Positions 9,670-18,810 of a stretch of DNA of 64,000 bases are shown here, piece after piece. This stretch comes from M30B19 sp041741535 (GTDB taxonomy: Bacteria > Planctomycetota > Planctomycetia > Pirellulales > Pirellulaceae): positions 21,040 through 85,039 of the forward strand of contig JBGSJV010000167.1 of NCBI GenBank assembly GCA_041741535.1. Reading direction: 5' to 3'. Positions within the stretch are counted from its first letter, which is position 1. Each line of letters opens with the position of its first letter. Position numbers and translations under genes: made by a program. The notes beneath the pieces are model-generated. The model ran no database searches, had not been told where the DNA came from, and saw only the letters and a program-made list of their open reading frames with translations.

Positions 9670-9692
9670 CGACCTACTCTTAGACGGTACCC

Positions 9693-10673
9693 ATGGAGTC
9701 TGAATACATTGCGTGGTTGACAGCTGAAACACAGCGTCGTCAGCAGGCGGCTCAAGTTCCGGCAGTTCCGTTGGGGATTGGCGATGACGCGGCGATTATC
9801 TCAACGTCGTCCCAGACCGTTTGTTGCGCCGACCTGTTGGCGGAAGGAACGCACTTTCTTCTGCGCGATACGGCAGACCTGGCGCGTGTTGGTCGGAAAG
9901 CCTTGGCGGTCAATCTGAGCGACATGGCCGCCATGGGGGCCAAGCCCGAAACCGCATTGTTGTCGTTGTTGGTCAACCGGGAGTTTGGTTTCCAACAAGC
10001 TCAAGCGGTCACTCTAGGATTACTGGATTTGGCAGATGAGTTTCAAGTTGCCTTGGTCGGTGGCGACACATGCAGTTGGACCGGTGGTTTGGTGGTCAAT
10101 GTCGCTGTCCACGGAACGCTCCTCACGTCGCATCCATTGCTGCGCAGTGGAGCCCGTCCGGGCGACTCTATTTTAGTAACCGGGTCATTGGGTGGCTCGA
10201 TCCAACAACAGCACTGGGCATTTACCCCCAGGTGTCACGCGATCGATTTGATTCTTAAAACGTTCCGAGTCCACGCAGTTACCGACATCAGTGATGGATT
10301 AGTTCGAGATCTTGGCCATATCGCTGACGCGAGTTCTGTCGGGGCGGTGTTGTTTGCAGAACAAATTCCTGTCTCGACGGCGGCAAGCAAGTTGGCAAAA
10401 GCATCTGTGGCCGGCCCAGTGGATTTTGACGGTTCAGGTGGCACCGAAATCTCACCGGCATTGTCGCACGCCTTGTACGATGGCGAGGACTTTGAACTGC
10501 TGCTTACCATGCGACCCGATTCCGCCCGACAACTCATGGACCTTGTTCAAAATGGCGAGCTGGATTTGGGATGTCCCTTGTCGCTAATCGGTGAAATTAC
10601 TGGCAGTCCAGGGTTGTTCATAACCACGCTGCGCGGCAAGCGTCCGCTGATCATGGGCGGCTATCAACACTAG
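9693..10673 (+). CDS. thiL: Thiamine-monophosphate kinase
   Basis: The protein has 326 residues, the normal size for ThiL. It phosphorylates thiamine monophosphate to the active diphosphate using ATP and Mg2+. The metal- and substrate-binding motif GIGDDAAII is at residues 28-36, followed by CCADLLAEGTHF and GRKALAVNLSDMAAMGA, all diagnostic of the PurM/ThiL fold; TDISDGLVRDLGHIA and YDGEDFELL mark the C-terminal half. It starts 23 nt after the receiver-domain gene, and a hairpin follows its stop. No other thiamine gene is in the window. Confidence 0.95.
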   Translation: MESEYIAWLTAETQRRQQAAQVPAVPLGIGDDAAIISTSSQTVCCADLLAEGTHFLLRDTADLARVGRKALAVNLSDMAAMGAKPETALLSLLVNREFGFQQAQAVTLGLLDLADEFQVALVGGDTCSWTGGLVVNVAVHGTLLTSHPLLRSGARPGDSILVTGSLGGSIQQQHWAFTPRCHAIDLILKTFRVHAVTDISDGLVRDLGHIADASSVGAVLFAEQIPVSTAASKLAKASVAGPVDFDGSGGTEISPALSHALYDGEDFELLLTMRPDSARQLMDLVQNGELDLGCPLSLIGEITGSPGLFITTLRGKRPLIMGGYQH

Positions 10674-10702
10674 GCGTTGTCCCAATAGCAATGTGACAAC
10701 GC
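10674..10702. terminator. Hairpin between convergent thiL and lipoprotein genes
   Basis: An 8-bp perfect stem (GCGTTGTC, 13-nt loop, GACAACGC) begins one base after the thiL stop codon and lies between two convergent genes only 55 nt apart. Position suggests a bidirectional terminator. There is no long T-tract, so the mechanism is uncertain. Confidence 0.55.
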
Positions 10703-10728
10703 ACGGGCATGTCCGCCGAAGCAACCGA

Positions 10729-11892
10729 CTACTCTGCCAGTTTGGTGTTGGCCAAGAATTCTTGGAACTCGGGCGAGAAGCTATCCATTGCGGCTCGATC
10801 CCCTTCCAACTTGATGTACCACGCGTGTTCGCCCTGCGCAATTCGCACGATTTGGCTCCCCTTCGCGCCAGCGGCAACTTCAGTGTCCGCAACAACGGGC
10901 CAAGATACCATCTCCGCCGGTTGGCCGGCGACGGTTGTCGCACGGACGGCGGCGGCAAAGGTGTCCTCGCTCGGTGGCGGCGCACCAAGTCTCTCGCCCC
11001 AAATTGAAACCATTTCCATGAATGCTGCGTCCGACGGAAACTTGAACACTTCCAATTTTAAATTGCCGGCCGCATCGTTCTTTTCCCAGCGAACGACTGC
11101 GACCATCGACGGCGGCATCGAACTCCATGCTGGGCTCAACGGTGGAAAAGCAAATGGGATGGGAACCATTGCACCCGCGTTGGCGGCGGGCACACTCGCT
11201 GACTTTTCATTGGTAGACGCATCGACCGGCGCGGCATTGCTCGCAGTGGCATTGCTGGTTGTCGAATTGCGTCGGGCATCATAAAGAACGACCTTTTGTT
11301 CCCCTACTTGAATCGATTCGATTGGCAGTGCCGCCTCCGTCGCTGGCGGTAATCCCAATTGCCCCTGCCAACGGTTCACGTTGGACAGAACTTCTTGGCC
11401 AGCGGTTAGTTCGGTTACAAATATTTCGATACCTGACGGAGCCTTTAGCGTCGCGATACGAAACATGGCCCCACCCTCGCTTTCGGTCCAGCCCTCGGGT
11501 AGCTGCCATTGAATGCGACTATTATCAAACGTTAGCGACTGGACGATTTGATCGAATTGCGGGCGAATTGCATCGATGGCCTCAACCGTCGGCGACTGAA
11601 TTCGCAAGAAGTAAGTCGCATTGGGTCGGTCGATCATAGCGATCAGTAATCGTTCCAATGTCGCCGAGCTATCCATCGCGCCCATTCCTGTCCCGCCCGT
11701 CCCCATCGCGCCGCCCGGGCGATTGCCCGCTTGAAATTGGGGAGCATCCAGTCCCGAACGTTCGCGCGGCACGCGGACCTCGCGAATCGGTTCATCTGCG
11801 CAACCCATGAAGCCGCAGACGGCGACGAAACCGCCCATGGCCAACAACCGGCCACGGGTGGACGGCAGTGGCTCGCTACGACAAGGACGCAT
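10729..11892 (-). CDS. Lipoprotein with an internally duplicated domain
   Basis: The protein has 387 residues and a strong AGGAG ribosome site. Its N-terminus is MRPCRSEPL... with the lipobox-like GFMGC near residue 31, so it is probably membrane anchored. After a Gly/Ala/Met-rich linker, two related segments can be recognised. The first has QLPEGW...RIATL...VNRWQGQLGLPP; the second has SPAWSSMPP...VRWEK...SIWGERLGAPP. Between them is a low-complexity Thr/Ser/Ala stretch. No enzyme motif was found and I do not recognise a named family. It lies 13 nt downstream of the polyprenyl synthase on the same strand, so the two are likely co-transcribed, though a functional link is not evident. Confidence 0.65.
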   Translation of the reverse strand: MRPCRSEPLPSTRGRLLAMGGFVAVCGFMGCADEPIREVRVPRERSGLDAPQFQAGNRPGGAMGTGGTGMGAMDSSATLERLLIAMIDRPNATYFLRIQSPTVEAIDAIRPQFDQIVQSLTFDNSRIQWQLPEGWTESEGGAMFRIATLKAPSGIEIFVTELTAGQEVLSNVNRWQGQLGLPPATEAALPIESIQVGEQKVVLYDARRNSTTSNATASNAAPVDASTNEKSASVPAANAGAMVPIPFAFPPLSPAWSSMPPSMVAVVRWEKNDAAGNLKLEVFKFPSDAAFMEMVSIWGERLGAPPPSEDTFAAAVRATTVAGQPAEMVSWPVVADTEVAAGAKGSQIVRIAQGEHAWYIKLEGDRAAMDSFSPEFQEFLANTKLAE

Positions 11893-11905
11893 GGGAATCT
11901 CCTGG

Positions 11906-13693
11906 TTAGGTGTGGTCGCTAGAATTTAGCAACGCCGCGTCCAGTCGTGACGGTCGCTGCAAGATAACTCGGATCAAATAGCCAAACAAACGACTTAACG
12001 ATTGAGGTTCGATGCGGTTGGCAATCTGCCAAGCTTGTTCCTCGAGTCGTCGGACAATTTCCGCAGCTTCCCGAAAAACGCCCAGATCCCGATACAGTTG
12101 GCGGACCTGTTCGATTCTTGCCGATGCGGAATCACGATTGTTCGGTTCTACCAACGCGATCAGGCGGGCTCGTTGCTCCGGATTTGCGGCTTGCAACGCC
12201 AAGGCCCACAGCAAAGTTGGGCGTCCCTGCAATATGTCGCCGCCGGGAGTCCCTTTATTCGAATCGTCCTCGCACCAATCCTGCAAATCATTCAAAATCT
12301 GGAAGGCCACTCCCAAGTGTTCGGAAAAAGCTCGAACCGACTCAACTTCTTCTCGAACCGGCCCAGCCAGGCGCAGTCCCGAATAAAACGCAACCTCAAA
12401 TGCGGGCGCGGTTTTCAGAGCGTAGACCTTCAAGGCGTTGCTAGGCGTAAGGAACTTGTTCGGAGAATCTCGCCACAGAAGTTCGGCCCCCTGTCCCTCA
12501 CTCAGTCGTTGGTGGGCACTCGCGAGGCAGTCCAAAAGGTCGGCGACCGTATCGCCTCCCAGTTCCGCCTTGCAGCCTGAAACCAAACGATACCCTAATC
12601 CGACCAAGTAATCCCCGACGTTAATCGCGGTCGGAGTGCCGTATCGTTTGTGAATGGCGGGTTCGCCGTATCGTAGATCGTCATTATCTTCGATGTCGTC
12701 ATGCACCAAAGAGGCTTTGTGGAAAACCTCGATCGACATCGCCGTCCGCTGGACACCCGTCGACCAATTGCCCAGAGTACTGGAGGAATCGGTTCCGTGC
12801 TTTCGATCCAGCGTCAAAGCGTTGTAGGTTGCCAAAGTAATGAAAGGGCGAAAATATTTGCCACCACGACTCAAAAATTCGTAGGCAATGTTTGCCGTCC
12901 CCGTTAACGGGTCCAGTGATCGGTCGTCCCAATGGTCCTCTGGATTAGTCGCTCCGTTGGATCGGTTCTTGGACCCGATGCCGGTCGTTTCATGAAAAAA
13001 AGTCAGCGATTCGCGGGGAACCAATCGGTCAAGATTTTCCAACCGGAATAACTCGCGGGCTTCGCGCATCAACAAGTGGTAACGATCGTGCACTTCATTC
13101 ACTTGGGGACGGAAGGGCAGGCGAATCATTCGTTCGACCGAATCCTGATCGAGCAATTCTGGTGAATCCTCCAACAATGGTTCGGCCATACAGGGAATAC
13201 CCCAAGCCATGACATGATCCACGGCTTTCTCCAAGCCTTGTAGGTTGGAAACGCCCACGACCGCATCGATTTCCCCGGCCCCAATCGACTGGCTAATAAA
13301 AGACAAGTGGTTGGTGTCCATGATACGATACCCCAAACTCTCCGCGACGGGTCGCAGCCAAGCGAATTCTGCAGCTCGACGTTCGGCTTCACATCTTGCA
13401 TTCCCGGCTCCACCGGTCGATGGCAACAACAGCAGTCGACGATGGTAGGGAACGGCAGCAACGGAATCCCGCCAAAAACTACTGGCTAGAATTACCATCA
13501 GCCAATTGCGAAACCCAGCGGGCTGCTTTTCTTCATTCAGAACGTGTTCCGCGATAACGGCAAGTTCCGACTGTTGCAGGTGTGCCGGAAATTCGCGCCA
13601 ATCAACGCTGTTCGCGCGGGCTCGCAACCGTTTCCGAACGTCTGCGTCACACGGCACGTCAATCAAGCCAATGGGCCGTTCCGGGGTATCCAA
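11906..13693 (-). CDS. Polyprenyl diphosphate synthase with N-terminal DUF116-like extension
   Basis: The frame has 595 residues, nearly twice the usual ~320. From about 265 on it is a trans-isoprenyl diphosphate synthase: GGKYFRP (277-283), first Asp-rich motif DDIED (332-336), GQGAELLW, and second Asp-rich region NDLQD (468-472), where Asn replaces the usual first Asp. Residues 1-235 are an extra domain with LLLLPSTGGAGNARCEAE and EIDAVVGVSNLQGLEKAV, whose order resembles DUF116 proteins; this match is tentative. The enzyme would extend isoprenoid chains such as geranylgeranyl or longer. No ATG lies near the N-terminus: a stop is 5 codons before the TTG at 13693, so the start is TTG or a GTG 12 codons later. 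Confidence 0.8.
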   Translation of the reverse strand: MDTPERPIGLIDVPCDADVRKRLRARANSVDWREFPAHLQQSELAVIAEHVLNEEKQPAGFRNWLMVILASSFWRDSVAAVPYHRRLLLLPSTGGAGNARCEAERRAAEFAWLRPVAESLGYRIMDTNHLSFISQSIGAGEIDAVVGVSNLQGLEKAVDHVMAWGIPCMAEPLLEDSPELLDQDSVERMIRLPFRPQVNEVHDRYHLLMREARELFRLENLDRLVPRESLTFFHETTGIGSKNRSNGATNPEDHWDDRSLDPLTGTANIAYEFLSRGGKYFRPFITLATYNALTLDRKHGTDSSSTLGNWSTGVQRTAMSIEVFHKASLVHDDIEDNDDLRYGEPAIHKRYGTPTAINVGDYLVGLGYRLVSGCKAELGGDTVADLLDCLASAHQRLSEGQGAELLWRDSPNKFLTPSNALKVYALKTAPAFEVAFYSGLRLAGPVREEVESVRAFSEHLGVAFQILNDLQDWCEDDSNKGTPGGDILQGRPTLLWALALQAANPEQRARLIALVEPNNRDSASARIEQVRQLYRDLGVFREAAEIVRRLEEQAWQIANRIEPQSLSRLFGYLIRVILQRPSRLDAALLNSSDHT

Positions 13694-13984
13694 CGTGGTT
13701 ACTCGTCACTCAAAATCGAAACAAATGTCAACTTGGCCGAACCATCCGCCGACCAAAGACCGGCGAATGATACCAAAATGTTCAAACAATAGAACCGCTC
13801 CTCACCATACAATCTCACAGGACATCCTGTCGCAGGGCAGAGTCGGCGTCAGGGACAGAGCGGCAAATCCGGACCGCGTCCGAGTTTCGATAAGGTCGGC
13901 CGCACTTCCTTCGCCGGCGGAAAGCCGGAATTCCCGCGCCAAATTCCCCAGCAACGAACTCCGGAACCGATTCTCGCCACACGA

Positions 13985-14482
13985 CTAAACGGCTGGCAGC
14001 CCAATGATTCGCCGCCACGCGCTGACCTGCCCGAGATGTGTGTTTTCATGGACCAACATCAAATACGGAAGAACGATCCCGGCCTGGGGCATGATGGGTT
14101 TCCACCGCTCCAGCGTCGTTTCCCTTTGCAAAGCAACTTCCCCTTCGCGCCGTAGGCTGGAGATCACCAACTCGTGCCCGGCCAAGAATTCGTCCAACAG
14201 CTTTTGTTTGGTTGCATAGCGCTGGCGATCGAGCTCGGGTTTCGATTGCATGCCGAATTCGTGTGATTTGGGATCGGCAAACGGTTGGCCATTGATCAAT
14301 GCTACCATGATCGGCAAATAGATATTCAAATGACTTAAAACCCAAGCCGGATGATTCGCAACCGCCGCCGAACCCGAAGGCTGCCCGACCATTTGGTCGT
14401 CCGTCAAATCCGCAACCAATTTGGTGGCGTAGTCCATATTTTTCCTAAATCCATACACCAATCCTTCAATCGCAATCGACAT
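13985..14482 (-). CDS. DinB-family four-helix protein
   Basis: The protein has 165 residues from the ATG at 14482, which has an excellent GGAGAAGAAGGA ribosome site that decides the start. The sequence is a helical bundle of the DinB/YfiT type: NHPAWVLSHLNIYLPIM supplies the first metal-site His residues and LMLVHENTHLGQVSAWRR the HxxxH of the third helix. Members bind a divalent metal and often act as thiol-dependent transferases or have unknown roles. It stands alone between intergenic regions, so context gives no further hint. Confidence 0.75.
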   Translation of the reverse strand: MSIAIEGLVYGFRKNMDYATKLVADLTDDQMVGQPSGSAAVANHPAWVLSHLNIYLPIMVALINGQPFADPKSHEFGMQSKPELDRQRYATKQKLLDEFLAGHELVISSLRREGEVALQRETTLERWKPIMPQAGIVLPYLMLVHENTHLGQVSAWRRIIGLPAV

Positions 14483-14541
14483 TTGATCCTTCTTCTCCAA
14501 GAAACGTGAATTTGTGGATGACAGTATCCGCACAGAGTCTT

Positions 14542-15276
14542 TTAACGCGGGCGAATTTCCAATCGTTTGAAGTCGACGGTGTCGTCAAACGAGCCGAAGC
14601 CAATTTGTCCCGCTCCAATCGTTTTGTCGACAGCCGTCATAACCGGTTTGTCCAGGTCATCAAAATAGATCGCAATCTCGCCTGTCTTCGTATCACGGAT
14701 CACTCGAACGTGGTGCCAACCATCATCCCACCGAGTTCCCGAATTTGTTGTTTGAGATATTTTGGTTCGATCCGCTTTGTTAACTAAAAAGATTTGATTC
14801 GCTCGGTCGTCCATTTCAGAGGCCATGTGTACATAATAAAACGAGTCGGGAGCGGCAAAGCCAAAAAACAGGCAAACATCGCGGTGCCCATATTCCTCGT
14901 GTGTGCTTCGAACCCAAGCATCGAGTTGAAAACTCTCAAGCGTCTTTTCCTTGAGCAAAGCGATGTGCAATGGGCTGCGATGTGGCGGCTGATAGTCACT
15001 TGTTTTTAGAAACTGACTGAGGACTCGTTCACCGTCGTGTTCTGCAAACTTCCAACCCGCGGGATCCTTGAACTCCCAGAATTGGTCCTGCGACGAATCT
15101 TCAGCGACCCAAGTGAACGTTTTTTCGGCCACTCTTCCTGGCGGAGCGTCACCCGACTGGGCGACCGCAAGATCGGTTTTCGTGGCCACAATCCAAAGAA
15201 TTGCGAGCAAACGGATCCAAGCCCATTTTGACCGACGTTCCCGATTATCAACACGAACGTTAATTGAGCGAGTCAT
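14542..15276 (-). CDS. Secreted DUF1080-like jelly-roll protein
   Basis: The protein has 244 residues. A hydrophobic N-terminus (WIRLLAILWIVATKTDLAVAQ) ends in a likely signal-peptidase site. The body has alternating beta strands with features of the 3-keto-disaccharide hydrolase/DUF1080 and LamG-like fold: DVCLFFGFAAPDSFYYVHMA, then GWHHVRVIRDTKTGEIAIYFDD, ending GQIGFGSFDDTVDFKRLEI. It probably binds or cleaves a glycan outside the cytoplasm. ATG 15276 was chosen; earlier in-frame GTG/ATG codons at 15300-15285 are possible. Such genes are very numerous in planctomycetes. Confidence 0.7.
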   Translation of the reverse strand: MTRSINVRVDNRERRSKWAWIRLLAILWIVATKTDLAVAQSGDAPPGRVAEKTFTWVAEDSSQDQFWEFKDPAGWKFAEHDGERVLSQFLKTSDYQPPHRSPLHIALLKEKTLESFQLDAWVRSTHEEYGHRDVCLFFGFAAPDSFYYVHMASEMDDRANQIFLVNKADRTKISQTTNSGTRWDDGWHHVRVIRDTKTGEIAIYFDDLDKPVMTAVDKTIGAGQIGFGSFDDTVDFKRLEIRPR

Positions 15277-15325
15277 TGCTTCCATCTCCATAAAGTCCAC
15301 CGAAAAAAACGGTCCGACAATCGCG

Positions 15326-17152
15326 TTACACCGAGTCGGCGATGGCTCGCAGTTCTTTTTCTGCGGTGCGGAAAAATTCTCGACCTTGAATCTTGGCGGC
15401 CTCGGTCGAACTCACCGAGGTCGGTTGATAATAGAACATGTAAAACTTGACTTTGGGCTCAGTTCCGCTGGGGCGGATCGCAATTTGATTCCCTTGATCA
15501 TCCAGATCAAAAATCACCAAATCACCTTTGGGTCCGTCCAATCGGCACGGTTTCTGACCCGATCGCAGAATCTCCAAGTTCTCGTAATCGCGGATTTGCA
15601 GAACGGATTTGCCAGCCAATTGCGTGGGTGGGTTTTCGCGCAAGCGAGCCATCAGGGCTTGCATTCGTCGCATGCCGTCGGAACCGTGCATGAAAATGCT
15701 GATTGTGTGTTCACCGTGGTAACCATGCTGTTGGTAGAGCTCTTCAAGTCGCTGGAACAGCGTGATCCCAGCCGCTTTGCATTTGGCCGCCAACTGACAC
15801 AACAACAAACACGCGATGACCCCATCTTTGTCCCGAGCATAGGTCCCGACAAGATATCCGTAAGACTCTTCAGTCCCCAGCACAAAGTTGGCCGCTCCCA
15901 CCTGGTCCATCACGTGACAAATCCATTTGAAACCGACCAAATTGTTGTTATAACATCGAGCTCCATAGCTTTCTGTGACCCGTTTGCCCAACAGCGAAGT
16001 CACGAGCGTCGTTACTGTGAAATGATCCGGAGTCAGCTGGCCGGCAACCCGCATTCGTTCCAGCATGAAGTCGATCAACAGTGCCCCGAGTTGGTTGCCG
16101 GTCAGCGTTCCCCATTCCGAACCTGGAGCGGTGGTTCGAGGCGTGGCGGCCCCCACACGATCGCAGTCGGGATCGGTAGCGAGGATCAAATCACCACCAT
16201 TTTGCTTGGCGTGAGCAATGATTGCATCAAAGACTTCCGAGTTTTCGGGATTCGAAACATTGCCCGGCACGTTTGGAAAATCGCCGGACGGTTCGCGATG
16301 GGGCCCATAGACTTCGACGTCGTCGAATCCACACTTCGCCAGCAACGTCGCCACGTTAAACTCGCCGACCCCATGCAACGGCGAGTAAATTACATGCAGA
16401 TCTCTTGGCCCCGCATCGTTGAACTCCAGATGCGCTTCCAATAACGCGTGGTCCGTTTCGGGGCCGACCATTTCGATTTGGCCACTATTTACGGCCTGTT
16501 GAAAATCGAGGCGCCGGATTTGATCAACTTGCATCACTTGATCAATAACGGCTTTATCATGCGGCGGTACCAGTTGCCCACCGGTCGACCAATAGACCTT
16601 GACCGCGTTATCCGACGGAGGATTGTGACTGGCGGTGACCATGATCCCGCAGTCGCACTGTTTGTAGCGAACCAAAAAAGATAGTTCGGGCGTGCTGCGA
16701 TAAGGTTCGATAAAGAAAACTCTGAACCCGTTGGCGACCATGATACTTGAGCAGAGTTCCGCAAATTCGCGGGAGCGATGTCGAGTGTCGTAAGCAATGG
16801 CAAATCGGAGTTCACCCGTCGGTCGTAGAGTCCGCAAGTAATTCGCCAGGCCTTGGGCACTTTCACCGATCGTCCGTTCGTTGATCGCGTTGCAGCCAAT
16901 TGGATACATTTTGCCGCGACGCCCACCTGTTCCAAACGGAATCACGGTCCAGAACACATCGTCCAAAATCTGCCATTTCTCGATATCGATATGTTCTAAG
17001 ACTTGCGGGACGTATTCAGCATACCTAGCGTCGGTTAGCCACAGACGGATATTGTCCCCAGCGGCGGCCGTTAGTTTGCGGCCCGCAACCGCGGCGGCGA
17101 TGGCTTCCAACGCTTGCGAGACCGTGGTCGCCAAGGTGGATTCGTTACTCAT
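15326..17152 (-). CDS. Phosphoglucomutase/phosphomannomutase (large bacterial type)
   Basis: The protein has 608 residues, the longer PGM2/PgcA-like class. The catalytic phosphoserine lies in VTASHNPPSDNAVKVYW, the metal loop is ATDPDCDRVG, and the phosphate-binding loop is IAIRPSGTEPKVKFY, so all catalytic elements are present. It interconverts 1- and 6-phosphates of hexoses (or mannose) for glycogen, cell-envelope or sugar-nucleotide synthesis. ATG 17152 is preferred over the in-frame TTG at 17158. It is divergently transcribed from a second, unrelated-subfamily phosphohexomutase 245 nt away. Confidence 0.92.
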   Translation of the reverse strand: MSNESTLATTVSQALEAIAAAVAGRKLTAAAGDNIRLWLTDARYAEYVPQVLEHIDIEKWQILDDVFWTVIPFGTGGRRGKMYPIGCNAINERTIGESAQGLANYLRTLRPTGELRFAIAYDTRHRSREFAELCSSIMVANGFRVFFIEPYRSTPELSFLVRYKQCDCGIMVTASHNPPSDNAVKVYWSTGGQLVPPHDKAVIDQVMQVDQIRRLDFQQAVNSGQIEMVGPETDHALLEAHLEFNDAGPRDLHVIYSPLHGVGEFNVATLLAKCGFDDVEVYGPHREPSGDFPNVPGNVSNPENSEVFDAIIAHAKQNGGDLILATDPDCDRVGAATPRTTAPGSEWGTLTGNQLGALLIDFMLERMRVAGQLTPDHFTVTTLVTSLLGKRVTESYGARCYNNNLVGFKWICHVMDQVGAANFVLGTEESYGYLVGTYARDKDGVIACLLLCQLAAKCKAAGITLFQRLEELYQQHGYHGEHTISIFMHGSDGMRRMQALMARLRENPPTQLAGKSVLQIRDYENLEILRSGQKPCRLDGPKGDLVIFDLDDQGNQIAIRPSGTEPKVKFYMFYYQPTSVSSTEAAKIQGREFFRTAEKELRAIADSV

Positions 17153-17397
17153 GGACAACTACTTTATTGCTTCAAGGGTGCCGACGATTCAGTAAAAATT
17201 CCGACGTCATTCGAGGAAATCGGGCGCGCGACGATTCTGCGTGCTAAAATGGTCACTGTCGATTCACGGAGTACGTTCTGCCGGTATCCGCGGTCGCCCA
17301 AGATTTTAACATCTTCAGGGGCACAGTTCGAGTAGACTGCAGACGTGAGTTCCGTCAGTTGGACTTTGCTTTCCCTAGAAATTTTGCGGTACGATAC

Positions 17398-18810
17398 ATG
17401 AATGTTGATGAACACCCCATCATCAGTGTTTCTGGGCTGCGTGGTGTCGTCGGGACCAGCCTGACGCCACTCACCGTCGCCCGTTATGTTGCGGCCTATG
17501 CGAATCGCGTGCGGTCCAATCGTCCGATGAATTTGCCCGGGCGGCCACGGATTGTCGTCGGACGAGATGGTCGGGAGTCGGGCCCGATGCTCGTTGATGT
17601 GGTGGCCGCAACCCTAATGTCGTGCGGGGTCGATGTGCTGGTGGCGGACTTGGCGGCGACACCCACCGTCGGCGTGCTCGTTCGCAGCTTGAATGCGGAT
17701 GGCGCGGTGCAAATCTCTGCCTCGCACAATCCCCCGCCGTACAACGGCATGAAATTGTTTGGACCCGACGGGCGCGTGATTCCAGCCACCGCGGGGCTGG
17801 AAGTGTTGTCCGCGTATGAAAAATCGAATTTTCCGTGGCAGAGTTTTGATCAATTGGGGCAACGCCAAGTAGTCACCGATACGACGTCCGCACATTTGCA
17901 GGCCGTGCTGGCGACCGTTGACGTTGCTCGCATTCAAGCGGGTCATTTTCGCGTGGTTCTGGACTCGAACCATGCCTGTGGCAGCCTATTAGGACGGCAA
18001 TTGTTGGAAGCGTTGGGATGTCAATTCACGATCGTCGGCGATCAGCCAGACGGGCAATTTTCGCATCGCCCCGAGCCGACCGCAGAAAACTTGGCGGGCG
18101 TCACGAAACTGGCTCAGGAATTTGCCGCCGACGCCGTTTTCTGCCAAGATCCAGACGCAGATCGCTTGGCAATCATCGACGAGCAAGGCCAATACATCGG
18201 CGAAGAGTACACCTTGGCTTTGACACTGCATCACGCATTGACTTCGAGAAAAGCCACCGGTCTTCCTTTGGGACCGGTCGTTACCAATTGCTCGTCCAGC
18301 CGTATGACCTTGGATATCGCGACTCGGTTTGGCGTGCCCTGTTTTCTGAGTAAAGTCGGAGAAGCCAATGTAACGGACCGTATGATCGCGGAAGGCGCCG
18401 TTTATGGCGGCGAAGGCAGTGGTGGGCCAATTGATCCGCGCGTCGGGTACGTTCGCGATAGTTTTGTCGGAATGGCGCAAGTCCTCGATGCGATGGCCCA
18501 GTCTCGGCGACCAATTAGTGCGCTTGTGTCCGACCTTCCCAAGTACGAAATTCGCAAAACGACCGTTCAACTCCCCGCACATTTGGAACTTTCGATTGCC
18601 ATCGAACGCCTATTCGGGGCGGTTTCGGCGCGATTTCCTGAAGCGACAGTGTCAAAACTCGATGGACTCCGGCTGGATTGGGATGACGCCTGGCTGCTGA
18701 TTCGCCCGAGCAACACCGAGCCGATCGTCCGGGCAGTAGCCGAGTCCAAATCCGTTGAAAGGAGCGTCGCTCTCTGCGACGCGGCAACCCACGCGGCCAC
18801 GAGCCTCTGA
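17398..18810 (+). CDS. Phosphohexomutase, phosphoglucosamine mutase/phosphomannomutase type
   Basis: The protein has 470 residues. ISASHNPPPYNGMKLF carries the catalytic Ser, QDPDADRLAII the Mg2+ ligands, EANVTDRMIAEGAVYGGEGSGG the sugar-binding region, and IRPSNTEPIVRAV the phosphate loop. The start SVSGLRGVVG is typical of the GlmM/archaeal phosphomannomutase group, so it may supply GlcN-1-P for peptidoglycan-like or LPS precursors, or Man-1-P. ATG 17398 gives the proper N-terminus; the upstream in-frame TTG at 17359 is unlikely. It is divergent from the large phosphoglucomutase. Confidence 0.9.
   Translation: MNVDEHPIISVSGLRGVVGTSLTPLTVARYVAAYANRVRSNRPMNLPGRPRIVVGRDGRESGPMLVDVVAATLMSCGVDVLVADLAATPTVGVLVRSLNADGAVQISASHNPPPYNGMKLFGPDGRVIPATAGLEVLSAYEKSNFPWQSFDQLGQRQVVTDTTSAHLQAVLATVDVARIQAGHFRVVLDSNHACGSLLGRQLLEALGCQFTIVGDQPDGQFSHRPEPTAENLAGVTKLAQEFAADAVFCQDPDADRLAIIDEQGQYIGEEYTLALTLHHALTSRKATGLPLGPVVTNCSSSRMTLDIATRFGVPCFLSKVGEANVTDRMIAEGAVYGGEGSGGPIDPRVGYVRDSFVGMAQVLDAMAQSRRPISALVSDLPKYEIRKTTVQLPAHLELSIAIERLFGAVSARFPEATVSKLDGLRLDWDDAWLLIRPSNTEPIVRAVAESKSVERSVALCDAATHAATSL

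Noticed and set aside
15068..16444. Long open frame (458 codons) on the plus strand
   Set aside because: It lies entirely antisense to the phosphoglucomutase and DUF1080-like genes, has no domain and has a biased composition; a shadow frame.
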